From Apostichopus japonicus (taxonomy: Eukaryota > Echinodermata > Holothuroidea > Aspidochirotida > Stichopodidae): a stretch of 64,000 nucleotides of DNA. Below the pieces are notes generated by a model. The model was not told where the DNA came from, did not search any database, and saw nothing but the letters and a program-made list of their open reading frames with translations. Both the position numbers and the translations under genes were made by a program. Positions 45,786 through 58,576 of the stretch are shown here, piece after piece. The stretch spans positions 5,209,001 through 5,273,000 of the forward strand of contig NC_092579.1 of the NCBI RefSeq assembly GCF_037975245.1. The letters run 5' to 3'. Numbering within the stretch: the first letter of the stretch is position 1; each line of letters starts with the position of its first letter.

Positions 45786-48529
45786 AATTTTCAAGATTGA
45801 TAGTAGATTAGTCTGGAAAATCAATTGGTGCCATAACTTTCTGGAAAGAGGATCATTATTAATTTTGACACCAACACTGTGGGGCAGTCTGGAATGTGTG
45901 GTGAGGCCATCAGTCTTTACTTCAATTAGCATATACATACTGTATCTGGTAGAGTTGTCACAGCTGTATATGTGAACAAGAAATAAAGGCACAAACAAGT
46001 AGTTGGATTTAACAGAGTATATTATATCTTCACTTGGCTGGATATCTGCTACTGAATACAAATGGTGAAAGTTGCATCTTATACACTCTTTTACCATGGA
46101 TTACAAGGGGATGGGACAGGATGTTACTCTGTCCACATGTTTACTTTACTACATAAACAGTGGTTAAGCTACTAAGACAATGACCACACATCCTGCTGAA
46201 GATTACATAATCCATAATATTAGGTGCACAAACAGGTGTAGGGTTTTTGTTGTAATCAGTAAAAAATATATTGGAATTGTTCAGACACAAGTTGTCAGGT
46301 AAAACCTGACCCATGTATCCACACCAATTGAGGTGTACTCAGCTGTCGCCTTAGTTGGGCATCCAAAGACTTGACTGACAACTGTGCCATGCCTATTGAC
46401 CGAAATGGAGTGATTGGAATGCCTCTATCTAAATGGTATGTTTTTATGATCTATTATTATATTATTCTTCATATCTTTACTATTCTACAGGTTATGTATG
46501 GGAACTTCTTGACTGCTTGCAACAACTTCTGCAGAAGTGGAACTCTGGGAGAGGAGTGTCCTGTTCCTGTCAGAAAAGAGCCCCCACCACTTGCAAGCTC
46601 CTATGTTCATCCGAACAATGAGGATGCCATAAAACAACACCGAAGCAGATTTCAAAAGCTTTGCTGAAGTACTGTAGTTGATGGCCTCCCAATTTCTAAT
46701 TTTGTTTCATTGTAGTGGGGAGCAATCGACTCTGTGAATCGTCTGTTTACATGATGTTTTGGCACAGCTGCAGAGCAGTGTTAATTAACAGGTCGCTACC
46801 AGCCTTTAGGGAAGTTGCTAAAGTTTTACATTAAAGTTTTACTTACATCTGGTTTCCATTGTAACTAACTAAATGATAACATTATATTTAAAAAAAAGTT
46901 CCGATGAGAAGTATTCCTCTCTAGAGAGCTTAGACTCCATAAATATAAATTTCATGCTGCAACTTTGGTGTTTCAAACATGGTGCCAATTGTTTGTTTTT
47001 CTCAAAAAGAACTGACAGAAATGTGCTGTTTGTTCCCCGCATGGGATAAAATGTGATTTTTTTTTATCCCATTTATGATCAAGTAACCTTGATATTCCAT
47101 GGATTAATGAACAATTTCAGATTGATTCTCATTACACTTTTATTAAAATGAAAGCCTAAGCTCTCTAGATCCCATTGACATAGTGGTTTAGGGTACTTTA
47201 TTCAAACTATTCTTCTATTTTAACCTAGTATATTTGAGATTTCAATCATCCAGATTTGTTGGCAGGCTACTAGAAGTGACAGCTTTGCTTACAAGAGTTA
47301 ATACATACAAAAAATTAACTTGAGTTTTTATTATTTATTACTGTTATGTACTTCCCAAACTTGAAAATGTAAAATTTCATCCAAGATTGTAGTTAATACC
47401 ATGAACCAGAAAAATGTAAGCTGGAATTCCAAAATGTTCACCATTCAGCCACAAAACAGACAGGACTGAACCCTGTTTCTATAAAACTTTGCAGAAATGA
47501 TACTATGACTTGGCATAAACAGTCCACATTCTCACAGTCTTGATAATTTAAATCCTTCATACTGTTCAGATGGTAAAGCTTCTCTAATCCTCCTTACTGC
47601 ATAGGATGGGAGAACAACACAAATCTCCTTCCCTAAAAACTGCTAGCTCATCCGTGCAAGTTGTCTGTATGCTGTGTGTCTGTATTTCCTGTAAAATAAT
47701 CATATGAAAACCAGCTATAAAAGATGAAGACACACAAAAGCTTGGTAGCCATCTGGGGACGTCAATTTTAAAATAAATTTCTATATGATTTCCAGAATTT
47801 GCTTGGCCCCTAAAATCTGCCTCCCCTAAAGTAAGCCTAGCTATGCCATTTATACAAACTGATCATTGTATCTCGGGGACTAAAATTTATTTGTAAATGG
47901 ATCGTGCACAAGCATGGTGGACATTTTTTGTGTGGCATTTGGTTCCATGGCTCAGTGTTAATGACTACTATGTCAGTCAGCATGATAAGGGTTAACCTCA
48001 AGGGCATTACACCAGTTTTTGGACGAAATGACCTCATCAGAAGCAGGTTTTGAACATGGTGCACAAATTTTCTTGATCAAATCTATATCTTAATGTTATT
48101 CCTTTCACAACGAAACAAAACTAAACTATGAATACACCCTCTGTATTGTTACATCTTTCAACAGCAGGTCAGAGCAATGAATAAAGGTATACGACAAAAA
48201 TAATGTATTCTATACTTACTCTTGGATCCTGTTTTCCTGTGCACGTCCACCATACTGTTGACGGTACATGTAGTAGGCTGTCTGAAGAAACAATGGGTTC
48301 AGGCACATAGCTTCAAAACCTGGGTGTAAGGTGATGCATGCAACACCTTCTTCATCCATCACAGTCCTTACTTATCTATATCGCTGCAGCATCTACACTA
48401 CCTTGCTGTAGGCATCACAGCACATTGGCCACAATGACACCTGTAAACAATACAAACCAGTTCAAATAATAAAGAGCCAATTCAATGACTTCATACCGAC
48501 CTCAATTATTGGGGCATACTGAAGCATGG

Positions 48530-49127
48530 TGGGCTCATAATTGACGCACTTAAGGATTGGATTGACGATGTCTGTCAACATAAAATCCAAATCACTCAAC
48601 TGCATGCATTTTTCATATGTGTAGTTCCTCAGAAATGTAATGATCTCAAAATATTTTTGTTCTGTCCCTACGCAACGTACAATTGAGAAGAATTTGACCA
48701 CAAAATGTCTGCTGTGTCAAGTTCTTTCATACCCCTAAATTGACACATTCGTCGATAAGCTAACTGTTGTGTAGGCCTAAGTATACTTTTGACTTTTGAC
48801 TTTGGATGCTACTTGCTATGCTCTGAACCTCTAGGCTCAGACAGGTCAGGTCCCAGAGAGTAGTTGTATCATATTGAAGTAATTTTGGTTATTTTTTGGG
48901 AGTAAGATTTCCAAATGTCCAAAAAAAGTGTAAAACTGGGGGGAGGGTGTTAAAAGCTTAATAAATACCACAATTTGGTCAGCAAATAGCTGAAATGGAT
49001 TCAAACTCATGAAATATGTAATTATGCTTGACTGCAAAAAGTTTAGGTGGCCTGCTGTATCGTTGCTAGTAATAATTGAAGGTGCGTCAATTACGGGGGT
49101 GCGTCAATTATGAAGCCTTTACTATAC
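48530..49127. mobile_element. MITE-like repeat, copy 2, nested in the Kolobok-like element
   Basis: Closely similar to 15129-15740 over about 590 bases. The ends carry tcataattgacgcac and its inverse gtgcgtcaattatga. The minus-strand open frame across it is broken in the other copy and is not treated as a gene. Confidence 0.75.
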
Positions 49128-49760
49128 TAACATGTCAAAATAGAAAAGGGGCACCTCTGAAGGGCAATCTACCGTTGAAGCTCCTTACAAGTAACATCAC
49201 TAGTAAGGAGGGGGTAGCCTTTTCTTAGAAGTCTTGCCTCTGTTGGGACAATGCTGCAAAGGAAAATAAAACAGGCCGATGTTGCCTCGTTTCCAACTCT
49301 TTCCCACTTCTGAATCCATTCCCTAGATTGAGAAAATCTGGTTATGAAATTAGCTCAAGCGGAAATGACAAAAAGCTGGTGTGAGGTGCCACCTTCTCCC
49401 TCCCCCCCCCCCCCACCCTTTCCCTGATTTGTGGTAACTTCACTAATTTGCCACTACAACTGCTAGGAAATTAATAATAGGCCACCTCTGAACTTGTTGT
49501 GCACTCTTCCAATTGGCTCCTTCAATCTACTAACCAAATGAAATATGTCTGTGTGACATGTTCCTGGGGCATGAGCTGCCACAACTTTTAAGGAAAATAG
49601 TAACTTCCTTAACTTAACTCGACCGCACTTTCATGTTAATTTTGCTGCCCCATCAACAAATTGGCTAGCTAAGAGTATGAGCAAAGTTAGGAAACATCGG
49701 TTCTAGGCCTAACTAGTGACACAACTATCCTATATACAGTATAGTACGCTAGGCGTAACG

Positions 49761-49946
49761 TTACCGTTGTATTCCGTCAAGACGATCAATTTCGACATCG
49801 CTGTCCGATCCCGCTTCCTCTTCGCTGGTCTCCGGTTCGAACATGTAGGGAAAAACTTCCCCACGATCGTCCACCATGTCCTCCATTTCCCTTACTTCTT
49901 CGCCGTTGCTATCTAAATACTGTGTGTCAATGCCACCGGCAGCCAT
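49761..49946 (-). CDS. Acidic N-terminal exon of a minus-strand transposon gene
   Basis: A minus-strand ATG starts MAAGGIDTQYLDSNGEEVRE. The segment then includes EVFPYMFEPETSEEEAGSDS and ends at a consensus donor near 49760. The 'PYMFEP' followed by an acidic tail is reminiscent of the N-termini of many repeat-associated predicted proteins in marine invertebrates, which is recognition from memory and not proven. Its start lies about 570 bases inside the right end of the element, so it is likely element-encoded. Downstream exons were not identified. Confidence 0.45.
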   Translation of the reverse strand: MAAGGIDTQYLDSNGEEVREMEDMVDDRGEVFPYMFEPETSEEEAGSDSDVEIDRLDGIQR

Positions 49947-50572
49947 TTCGCGATATGTATAAGATATGCTGTGCTGTGTATATATGCGTACTACAGTGCG
50001 TGTATAGAAACTGTACGTGGTAGCAATAAGCAGTTCCATGCGACGATATCATGCACTTTCGACTTGGTAAACAAATGACGTCATTTGTTTTCGGCTTTCC
50101 CTGAACGAGTCAATCTAGCCGATTTTTGCGGAGTTTATGTTGCTTGATAGGAAGAAAATGCAAGGAATTTATGAAAAAAGAAGTCAATGGATGTTTTGTT
50201 CGATGTCTTATGTATCAATTTGTGATTTTTCATCTTAATCCAAATCTTAACTTTCTTGTAACAGACTGCTGACAAAGGTAATATTTTCGTGAAGTTTGAG
50301 ATTTCTACATACCCAATGCACTGCGCAGAACATATACAGTTTGCACTCTTCTGCGCTCCCCCCGTGACGTCACTGAATCTATTACGTAATAGTACTTTTT
50401 ACCGATTTCTACCCCTTTGGAGACGGAAAAAAATCGCGGTGTTGGGTTTTTGTTAATGTAAGAATTGTTAAGTTTAATATTATGTAAAGTCAAGTCTACG
50501 TGTCGCTTGACCTTTAAAACGTATTATTATGATTAATAAATAATACATTTCTGTTTCATCTGGATTCTCCAG

Positions 50573-50796
50573 GCACCCAGCCTCTGTGGAGACCACAACC
50601 GGACACACCTTATGTACTAACTGAGCGAAAATGTGTGATCAAATTAAAACATTTCAGCTGGGAGAAATTTGACATCGGCGATGAAATAGTTGAAGGCAAA
50701 CGTATCGTGTTATATGCTGCTAAAGATCTGTCATCCTCTGAAAGCATAACGCATATTCATGTTGGCTATTACTGGGAACTTCCAGGGGGTGAAAAG
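50573..50796 (+). CDS. UPA exon 1 with the HFS self-cleavage motif
   Basis: The exon runs from acceptor ctggattctccag to donor aaaaggtgagg, 224 bases. It takes one base from the ZU5 exon and ends in phase 0. It reads TQPLWRPQPDTPYVLTERKC, then VIKLKHFSWEKFDI, then GKRIVLYAAK. The His-Phe-Ser (codons 50650-50658) sits on the first strand of UPA, as in PIDD1 (HF/S) and at the F/S site of NLRP1 and CARD8, where the ZU5-UPA module breaks its own chain before the Ser. If active here, the C-terminal piece would be UPA, linker and Death domain. The in-frame alternatives for this stretch contain stops, so phase with the ZU5 exon is well supported. Confidence 0.88.
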
Positions 50797-50929
50797 GTGA
50801 GGATCTTCACTTGTTGATATTGGCTGCCATTTGGATTCCTGGGAGATAAAATGGTGGGGCTGTGTTGATATTTGCTATATTTTACATTAATCAAGAAGTC
50901 AAGATGTGATTTTTGGGTACGATGCTGAA

Positions 50930-52710
50930 GGCAATCGTGCTGGATTGGGTGGGTGTGTTTATATATGTGACAGCTAGCTTGTAAGTTACATGATATCTCA
51001 ATAATCACAAGTTGAATTAATGTAATACTCAGTAGGTAGATGCCTTATGATGTGGTGTAGATGTTCCCTATTGTTTGTTGTTTGCATATCATGAAAATTA
51101 AACAGTGGATGTGGCATAAAAATTCTTAAAATGTCAATTTCTCTTCCACCGTATGTAACTACATAGTAAGAGCATGTTCTTTGCAACAACATTGTTTACT
51201 TCATTTTATTTATGGTTGGGGGGGGGGGGGTTAATGGAGAATTGTCAAAAACAACTGAAAACACGATATCTCAACAACCTCAAGATGAATCTTTGTGATA
51301 ATTGGTAGATGCCCATGGTGTGTAAATATGACCTATTGTTCTTTGTTCTCATCTCATTAATATTAATCAGTGGGCAGGCTTAACATAAAATTTGATTCAT
51401 ACTGGGTATGCTGATGTTGATACATCAAAAGCACATTTTCATGAGGTCTCCAACTTTGTCATTAATATTCATCAAATTGCAAGGAATGGCTTTCAAACAC
51501 AGACAAAAACCGAATTCCATGGTTTTAAATATTCCATGGTTTTAGTCCGTACGATATTAGGTATGCTACACTACATGCATACTATCTACCTGTTTTTTTG
51601 TGTGTGGATATCATGAAAATAATCAGTGAACAAAAAAAACTTAAGAAGATATCTCTGAAATAGTATGTGTAATTAGCTTTATACATGTACTTGGATAATA
51701 TGATGTCAGTATATAGATCATACTTTACATGCTTATTAGATCATAAAATTTGACTTCATTAATATCATGCATGTATATGTTTTTGGTTACTTGCCTTAGG
51801 CTGGCAAGTATACTATGCAGTCACGTTTGTGTGTATCTGTGTGTGTGTATGTGATGCCCTGGCTTGTAAACACGATATCTCAAGATAGGTATACCTCTGC
51901 AACCTCTGCAGTTCTTATATGTAGCATGTGGCTTCCCCATAATTAGAGCAAGAATGGTATTGTTTTGGGTGGAGGTCAAAGGTTATTTGGGGTCAACAGA
52001 AGGCACAATGTGAAATCTTAAAAATGCAGAACCTGACCATCAAAGGAGCTCACATATGCATGGTAGAATAGCATTATGTAGTGTAAAGACTTCACAAAAT
52101 TTGGTGTAGGTAAGAGCTCATTTAAGGTCACCAGGGCTCAAAACTTTGAAATCCTTGTAAACACCATATTTCCAGATAGGAACTTTCTTGGCTCCCATAT
52201 TTTGCATGTGGCTTTCCTGTAATGAGTGCAAGAACCTTGATGTTTTGGTGGAGGTAAAAGGTCATTTGGGGTCATCAAATGTTACACTCTATAAAGCCTT
52301 ATAACACAAACCTTGTAAACATGATATCCCAAGATAGGTTACATCACATAGCTAATATTTGGCATGTGTCTTTCTTATAGTGAGTACAAGAACCCTATTA
52401 GAGGGTAAAGGTCATATAGGGTCAGCAGAGGTCCAAATATCAAACTATCAAAATGCTTTATCTTGATAACTAACACTTCAAAAGAGATTTTATATGCATG
52501 GTAGATTATCCAAATGATAAGTTAAATTGCTCCACCATGTTGTATCGGCAAAAGCTCATTGAAGGTTTGCAGAAGTCAAACCCCTTAAATATTCCTAAAG
52601 TTCAGGTCTCAATGAAGATGTGAACGTTATGCTGATTTGACTTCCCCATATGTAGTAGAACCTCCTTGCTGTTTTAGGAGGTCAAATGTACATGCAGTTT
52701 GAACTTCAGC
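50930..52710. repeat. Tandem members of the 'gatatctcaa / AGGTCA' repeat family
   Basis: Several units carry 'ttgtaaacacgatatctcaagatagg', 'ggcatgtggctt(c/t)c', 'tgagt(a/g)caagaaccct' and 'ggaggtcaaaggt(c/t)atttggggtca'. The unit is about 180-200 bases. Similar units occur at 11.6, 40.3-41.3 and 54.3-54.7 kb. Confidence 0.8.
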
Positions 52711-52714
52711 CAGG

Positions 52715-53955
52715 GTTAGCTTGCAACTTACCCTTGTGCTGCATATGGAATGTATTTAAAAGGCAGGGTAATGGCTGGGAGGGGTTTCCCTATGGTTATA
52801 CTAAGTCACTAAATAGACTCTGTCAACATGATAACTGATACATTTCTTTATATGTTGCAGCATTAGTCAATAGATAATCCTTTTCATTTTGGCGTGCACA
52901 AGTTCATGAATATTTACATGTATGGCTTACCACCCTATGAATATGTTGAGGCAACAGAACCAACAAACGTTTTGTCTTCTGTTTTTGTAACTCACACACT
53001 TTACCGTGTGTGAGGTTATGAAGTTCCATATGTTGTCAAACTTTTAAATATATTTCAGCAACTTTGCTTCTTACTCTTTCTGTGTTTTTGTGAACATCTT
53101 TTGTGGCATTAAACTTTTCCATTTTGCTCATAAGAGATCATAAAGTGATGAAACAATATAAATTTAAATAAGTTTTGGTCAGTTTTCCGCAAATACTGTA
53201 AATTTATAAATAGTATTTGCACACGAAATTAGTTTATTTCTGTATCAATTGGGTTATTGCCAGCCTTCTGTTGAGCTCAGTTAAAGTGATATGGTTAGTG
53301 TACCCTCCACCCCCCCCCCCTTTTCATTACGTGGCATGTGCCGTATGACATGATACGTCACTACTTTGTTCCAACTAAATGTTGACTGATATTATCTCTA
53401 AAGTGGAGGTTACTACTTCTATTAAGGGGTTCTGTACTAAAGCAAGTGTGATGTCATGTGACCAAGTCAATGGGCTGTTAGTGTGTTATTCCCATCGCCT
53501 ACTGTTAACTCATTGGAAAAGGTCCGTTGACTTTCTGTGTAATAGTAAAAGATCGTTGCCTCAATGTTTCTGCAAAGGACGAATCAAGAATGATCTCAAC
53601 AAGATTTGTGTTTGTGTTTAGATAGTAGATACTTTGTTAATATATACACATGTCCAGCTGAAACTCAGAGAAAGTGAAGAAAATGCCAAATCAAGCATTA
53701 TACTAATCCGAATGCACCGTCTAGCCAAACACTCAGTTGCTTCAGGTAGTGTCTGGAGGTGGGCGAGTTATAAAAACGGGTGGCACCTACACTTAGGGTG
53801 CCAAATTCATGTTCATTCATTGAGACACACTTATCCACATGATCAATTTGGTGTGAACTACTGTGCCTTTCTGTGCTAGTTCACATATTGATATATGTAG
53901 CATCTTGTCAGCTGTTTCTTCTACATCATTCTTGCTTGTTTTCTCCCTTCTTTGT
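52715..53955. other. Intron without recognised features
   Basis: No supported exon was found. An open frame at 53379-53621 has no matching splice sites. Confidence 0.45.
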
Positions 53956-53961
53956 TTGAAG

Positions 53962-54102
53962 ATTGTCAGCATAAATGAAGTCTCTGTTTTGGTAAAACAG
54001 CCTACAGTATTTTTTAAAAAAGGACGATTGCCCCTGAAATGTCTTTTTGACAAAATAGAGCCACCAGCTTGGACCTGTGGCTCTGAAGAAGAAAACTCTA
54101 AG
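53962..54102 (+). CDS. UPA exon 2
   Basis: The exon lies between acceptor tttgtttgaag and donor ctctaaggtaagg, 141 bases, phase 0 at both ends. It reads IVSINEVSVLVKQPTVFFKK, then GRLPLKCLFDKIEPPAWTCG. The closing strand followed by a short loop and Trp is typical of the end of UPA. Confidence 0.8.
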
Positions 54103-57100
54103 GTAAGGTGGATTCTAGTCATACAAATGTTGAATATTTTGTCAATAATATTCATGAAGTGTAAACTATTAAACTTAACATAATTTAAACAGTTAAATGA
54201 GGAATATAGTGAGTGTGTGAACTGGTCTTAACATTAGAAAAAGTGTAAAATGTTATTTAAAAATAAGTAATGTTACATTATCTTTACATCTTACCAAAAT
54301 AGTACTGTTTGTTTGCAAAATGCCATCTATCTGGCAGAAGATGTGTATCAAGCAATATTGCTTTTCATGGTTTGAAAGGTACGTTGGGGTCAAAACCCAC
54401 AAATCTTGAAAAGCATGATGTTGCAGATAGGAGATGATGGTGGCAAATATCATTCTCACTGCCATTGGTATGTGGCTTGCACATTCTGACTGTGATGTAT
54501 TTAATGGTTTTTAAGAGCCAAAGATCAGCAGAGGTCAAAATGTAAAAACCATAAACACCGGATACATTAAGAAACTAAACTTCAACTAATTCTACGAGAG
54601 ATTAAACTCTGCACAATGAATTGGTGTTATGGTACTATGCAACAAATCTAAACTTTCTAAACTGGGTAGGTCAAAGGTTATCTCAGGTGAACAGATCTCA
54701 ATCCTGAAAACTTTATAACTGCAATATCTCAAGAATGGGAATCTTGAAAAATGTCATACCACGTATGCAGTTTAAGTAGAGCTGTGAGAACAAGTTCATA
54801 ACATTTTAGTGGAAGACAAATGCTCTTTAAGAAATAGAAATTAAGAAGTTTTGCAAGTTTGTATTGCATTGCAGATTGCTTTGATGATGTTTGACAGGTC
54901 TGCAGGTAGCTCAAATAGGTGTTGAAAGCTGCAGTAATATGTGTAAGTTTTTATAACTGCTAACATTGGTGAATGCAGTTAGTGTGCATAGTATGAGCTT
55001 TATCCTTCAGGAAATTCCATTATTTTTTTCAGAAAAACAATTTGGACGTTCCTTTGCTAGTAAAGTTAGTCACAAACATGTCAACCACTTTACAAGGGAC
55101 AAAGGTGAAATCAATTATCGGTCGGGTTTAGTGCATACATTCCCAATAAGTGGCAAGATATTATCTGCAACTGCACATCTGACATACAATGTCGAAAGGA
55201 TTTTAAACAGTTTCTTCAGATATATATTAATAATGAATGTATGTGTACAATTCCCTTCCAACTCGTCAGCTTGAGTATTGGATTTTAGTTTTCCTACGAT
55301 GGTCAGAATATATCCACTGGGAGGATTTGTGATTCTTGTTAGTACTAATTGTCCATGAAACATTACGCTACCATTAGGTTGGTGTATCAAGCACTGTATC
55401 ATAGTACAGCGGTCATTCTTGTGAGTTATTAAAGGAAAATGTTAAAAACTGTCACCATTCTCATTTCAGGAAATATCTTTCATAAGGGTTGCCACTTCAA
55501 CGGGAGGTTTCTGCACATTTGTGTTAAATATCAAGGAATGTACACAGGAGAGGCACAAATGTACGTGTTACTTCAAGGCTGGGCAGGTATCAGAGCTTGT
55601 GGAATTACTCTTTATTCTAAAGGTATAAAATGTTTGGAATATTTTACAGTAACTTTTAAGTTGATTGTAACATTCCTGGCCAATGTTTCTACTCGTTTCA
55701 TATCTTGTACCTTGATTTCCAGAAGGAAGTAGTTACTAGATTGGTATTAAATATGTAATTTGCCTGTAAGAAGGAAGCCAGGTCCATTTGATGAAGGTGG
55801 TAGACTATCAGTTAACAAATCTGTTAAAATACAATTAAATTGCTGAATGCAAATATGAAAGAGAAACTCTGTGTTGAAATTAACATAAATTTACAGTCGT
55901 GCCATAGTTTTCATTATTGTCATTAAGATGTGGTTAAATAAAAAACTTGATGGTGAGATAAAGGGAATGAAACCAGAAGGAGCAACATAAATGATGATGA
56001 TAAATGTTTGAATTACAGGAAGGGTGACTTTAGTGAACAAACTGCCAGGAAAAACAAACTGCTATTTAGTTTTAACTTAGCAATGAGAGGAATGTAATAA
56101 ATAGCATGTATAATGTAATGGCAACTTTGTATTCAGAGTGAGAACTGATCGGAACCGAAAAAATTGAAACAATTAGACGGTTTTGTAATTTTCAGAGATG
56201 GAATATAAAGGTTATAAAGGTCTCACACAGTTATTATGGTCATAAAGAGACATAAAAATATATGAAAATGTTGAGTTTCATATTGTAAACTTGAAACTGT
56301 GTCCTATTTGTTCCTTGCTAGTGACCAGGTTGAATCTATGTGATGGAATTGGGTCTTTGTTATGCTGTCATACGATATATTCTCCTAATTGCTGAACACG
56401 CCATTTTTTTTCCTGTGACTAGTCAGACTCGACTCACATTTTTGTGGACTTGTTGATGTGACTTGACAACAAATGGACAAAAACTTGATATGACTTGAAT
56501 TGCTTGTACAATGACTTGTGACTTGACTTGAATTTAATGGAATTTTTTAATGGAAATTATTAGAGTAGACACTACGAATTTTTTATCAAAATTGGGAGCA
56601 AATAATCTGCCCAATTGAAACAAACAATCAGTTTATTTTGTTCTTACATGTACATTGCACTTATGAAGGAAGACACATGTTGTGTATAGCAGAAGTGGCT
56701 AACAATTGAACATTTTAAACTGTTTTCTTGGCATATCCTAACTTGCTGGATTCTGGTGTAGACTATAAATTTAGTATGGTATTTTTCTTCAGAAAACATT
56801 GGCATTGACACCAGCATATCATCTGGGAAACCTTGACTACAATTGTTGAGAATGAATATTTTGCAACTGATAATATTGCATCATTTCTATTGCCCATACC
56901 TATAGCATGACCATTAGTTGCTTTTATATTTTGACTTGTAACTTGAATTGAACTAAGAAACATTAACTTGTGACTTAATTTGACTTGCAATAAAGTCAAA
57001 TGACTTGTGAAAGACTAGACCTAATGAAATAAATTGTACGTTGTGATTATAAATTGTGACTTAATTTGACTTGCAATGAAGTCAATGACCTGGGATAGAT

Positions 57101-57267
57101 TTGACCTGATGAAATCAACTTTACCTGTGACTTGATTTGAGAAGCATTGATTGATGTATTTATGTGACCAAAATATGACTTGGTTGCAACACTGGATCAA
57201 AAAATTTAAAATTTAAAAGTCCATGTGAAGATATTTTATTTATATATTTCTTGTTTTCTGATGTTAG
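54103..57267. other. Intron with a repeat-family member at 54.3-54.7 kb and a TGACTTG tract
   Basis: 54300-54720 shows diverged 'gatatctcaa / AGGTCA' repeat words. 56420-57190 is a degenerate TGACTTG-rich tract, listed separately. Open frames at 54966-55274 and 55439-55732 lack convincing splice sites or domains. Confidence 0.5.
56420..57190. repeat. Degenerate TGACTTG-rich low-complexity repeat
   Basis: 'gacttg' and 'tgactt' recur many times, for example in 'gacttgtgacttgacttgaa' and 'acttgtgacttaatttgac', with two local copies around 56940 and 57050 of 'ttgtgacttaatttgacttgcaat(a/g)aagtca'. Confidence 0.75.
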
Positions 57268-57417
57268 GATGGAGAGGAAGAACGTGCTGCTAGCAGTTCT
57301 GGTAAAGTAGTTGATGCAGGACTATCTCAGTCACAGAAGAGGACTGGTGATGAAAGTCTAACTGTCAAACAAACCCTAGGAAACATTGATCTAGAAGTCA
57401 GAACAGAAAGTCTCAGG
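57268..57417 (+). CDS. Ser/Glu-rich linker exon 1
   Basis: The exon lies between acceptor ctgatgttag and donor tctcagggtaat, 150 bases, phase 0 at both ends. It encodes an unstructured linker (DGEEERAASSSGKVVDAGLS, then QSQKRTGDESLTVKQTL). The position between UPA and the death fold matches the linker in NLRP1/CARD8. Confidence 0.7.
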
Positions 57418-57996
57418 GTAATAACTTACATACACAAGATTCTGTTGTCTTGGCAAACATTCTTTTCAGAGCATATAACACAAATTGGTGCTTGACAGTT
57501 TGTCCATACCGGCCCTTAAGGCATTCGTATGTAAAGGTTCAAGCTCTGTGGTTTGCTTGTATATTTTACATCATGATTTATTTCTACAAAAAATGCTTGC
57601 CATCTAGTACTGATAATATTTTATGATAACTGAGTTTAATGAGGTATGTTCTTGCTGCAGTTAGTTTCATTAATGATACTGAATTATTTCAATTGTAGGG
57701 GTGGGGGGTGGGGTGGATTTATATTGCTTACACAATATACATATGATAGAACAAACTAGTATTTACGAATATTATGAATCGAAATTATTTATTGAGGCCC
57801 TTAACACGGCGTGAATCTTACGTTACATATATCTGTTTTTATTGCATTACCCAACAATGGAAAAGGAAGGTCCAGAACAAGTTACCGGTGAAACTTAATC
57901 CTTATTCAAAAAGAAATGTCATTTATGTTGGTCACTAAGGACGTTCATTGTCCATGCGCATCATGTCATAGACTGCCCCTCTCATTAAATCTGAGT

Positions 57997-58035
57997 CTCA
58001 GCTTAGTGCTGATCACTAATGTGTAACTAAGCTGA
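57997..58035. other. Inverted repeat in a linker intron
   Basis: 'cagcttagt' is followed after about 20 bases by 'actaagctg', a 9-bp hairpin in a GC-richer patch (57950-58090). Function unknown. Confidence 0.5.
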
Positions 58036-58409
58036 AGAAGTGAACAAAACCCTTGCAAGCGCACGCCGTCATGACGGCGATAAGATTGGCAATGGTCCCT
58101 TTATTAAATTTATTTCCCCAAGAAGTGTTTATGTTGATCAAATAGTTTCAATATACTAACATGTTCATTTGGGTCTTTCATTCCCTCGGAGACTAAATTC
58201 TTTGGAAATGCATATTGCACATAAATGACAATCATTTATATCCCCCTCACCCCGGAGTCCCATGTACATTTTTTACATTAACTCCTGTGGTATACAATCT
58301 TTAAACATGGGGCCTAATAGAGAACTGTCATAAGTTGTATATGTTTAACTATATCCAGTGCTGTTTAGACTATCACAATGTGTGTTCATATCAACATATT
58401 TAATTGCAG

Positions 58410-58529
58410 GACGTGGAAGCATCATCCCCCTCAGACAGTTCTGTGCCATCAAAGTCAGGCAATGTGCCGCACTCAGAGAAGAGTTGCATTGATGAATCTA
58501 CAGCTGAAGTCATAGATGTCCCTGTGATG
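58410..58529 (+). CDS. Ser/Glu-rich linker exon 2
   Basis: The exon lies between acceptor tttaattgcag and donor gtgatggtgaaa, 120 bases, phase 0 at both ends. It reads DVEASSPSDSSVPSKSGNVP, then HSEKSCIDESTAEVIDV. The spacing and words (S-S-S/D, EK..xDES) echo linker exon 1, so the two may derive from exon duplication. Confidence 0.65.
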
Positions 58530-58576
58530 GTGAAACTCATTCTATTTGTCAATTAAGACTATTTACAATATGTTGA

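Larger units (their letters stand above)
43668..50513. mobile_element. Kolobok-like DNA transposon (6.8 kb) in the ZU5-UPA intron
   Basis: The left end aggtcaagtgacacgta and the inverted right end aggtcaagcgacacgta agree at all but one base. Each is flanked by TTAA (43664-43667 and 50514-50517). A second shared inverted motif, 'tgacgtcacgggggga', lies about 150 bases inside the left end and about 160 bases inside the right. TTAA targets together with a THAP domain are the mark of the Kolobok superfamily. The inside carries a THAP remnant on the plus strand, other transposase-like fragments and a minus-strand acidic ORF. Without it, the host intron would be about 218 bases. The element also hosts a nested MITE. 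Confidence 0.75.

Noticed and set aside
48462-48701. Minus-strand 79-codon open frame
   Set aside because: It lies over a MITE-like repeat whose other copy (15.1-15.7 kb) is broken in that frame.
55115-55402. Overlapping open frames on both strands
   Set aside because: No domain, no paired splice sites, typical AT-rich intron composition.
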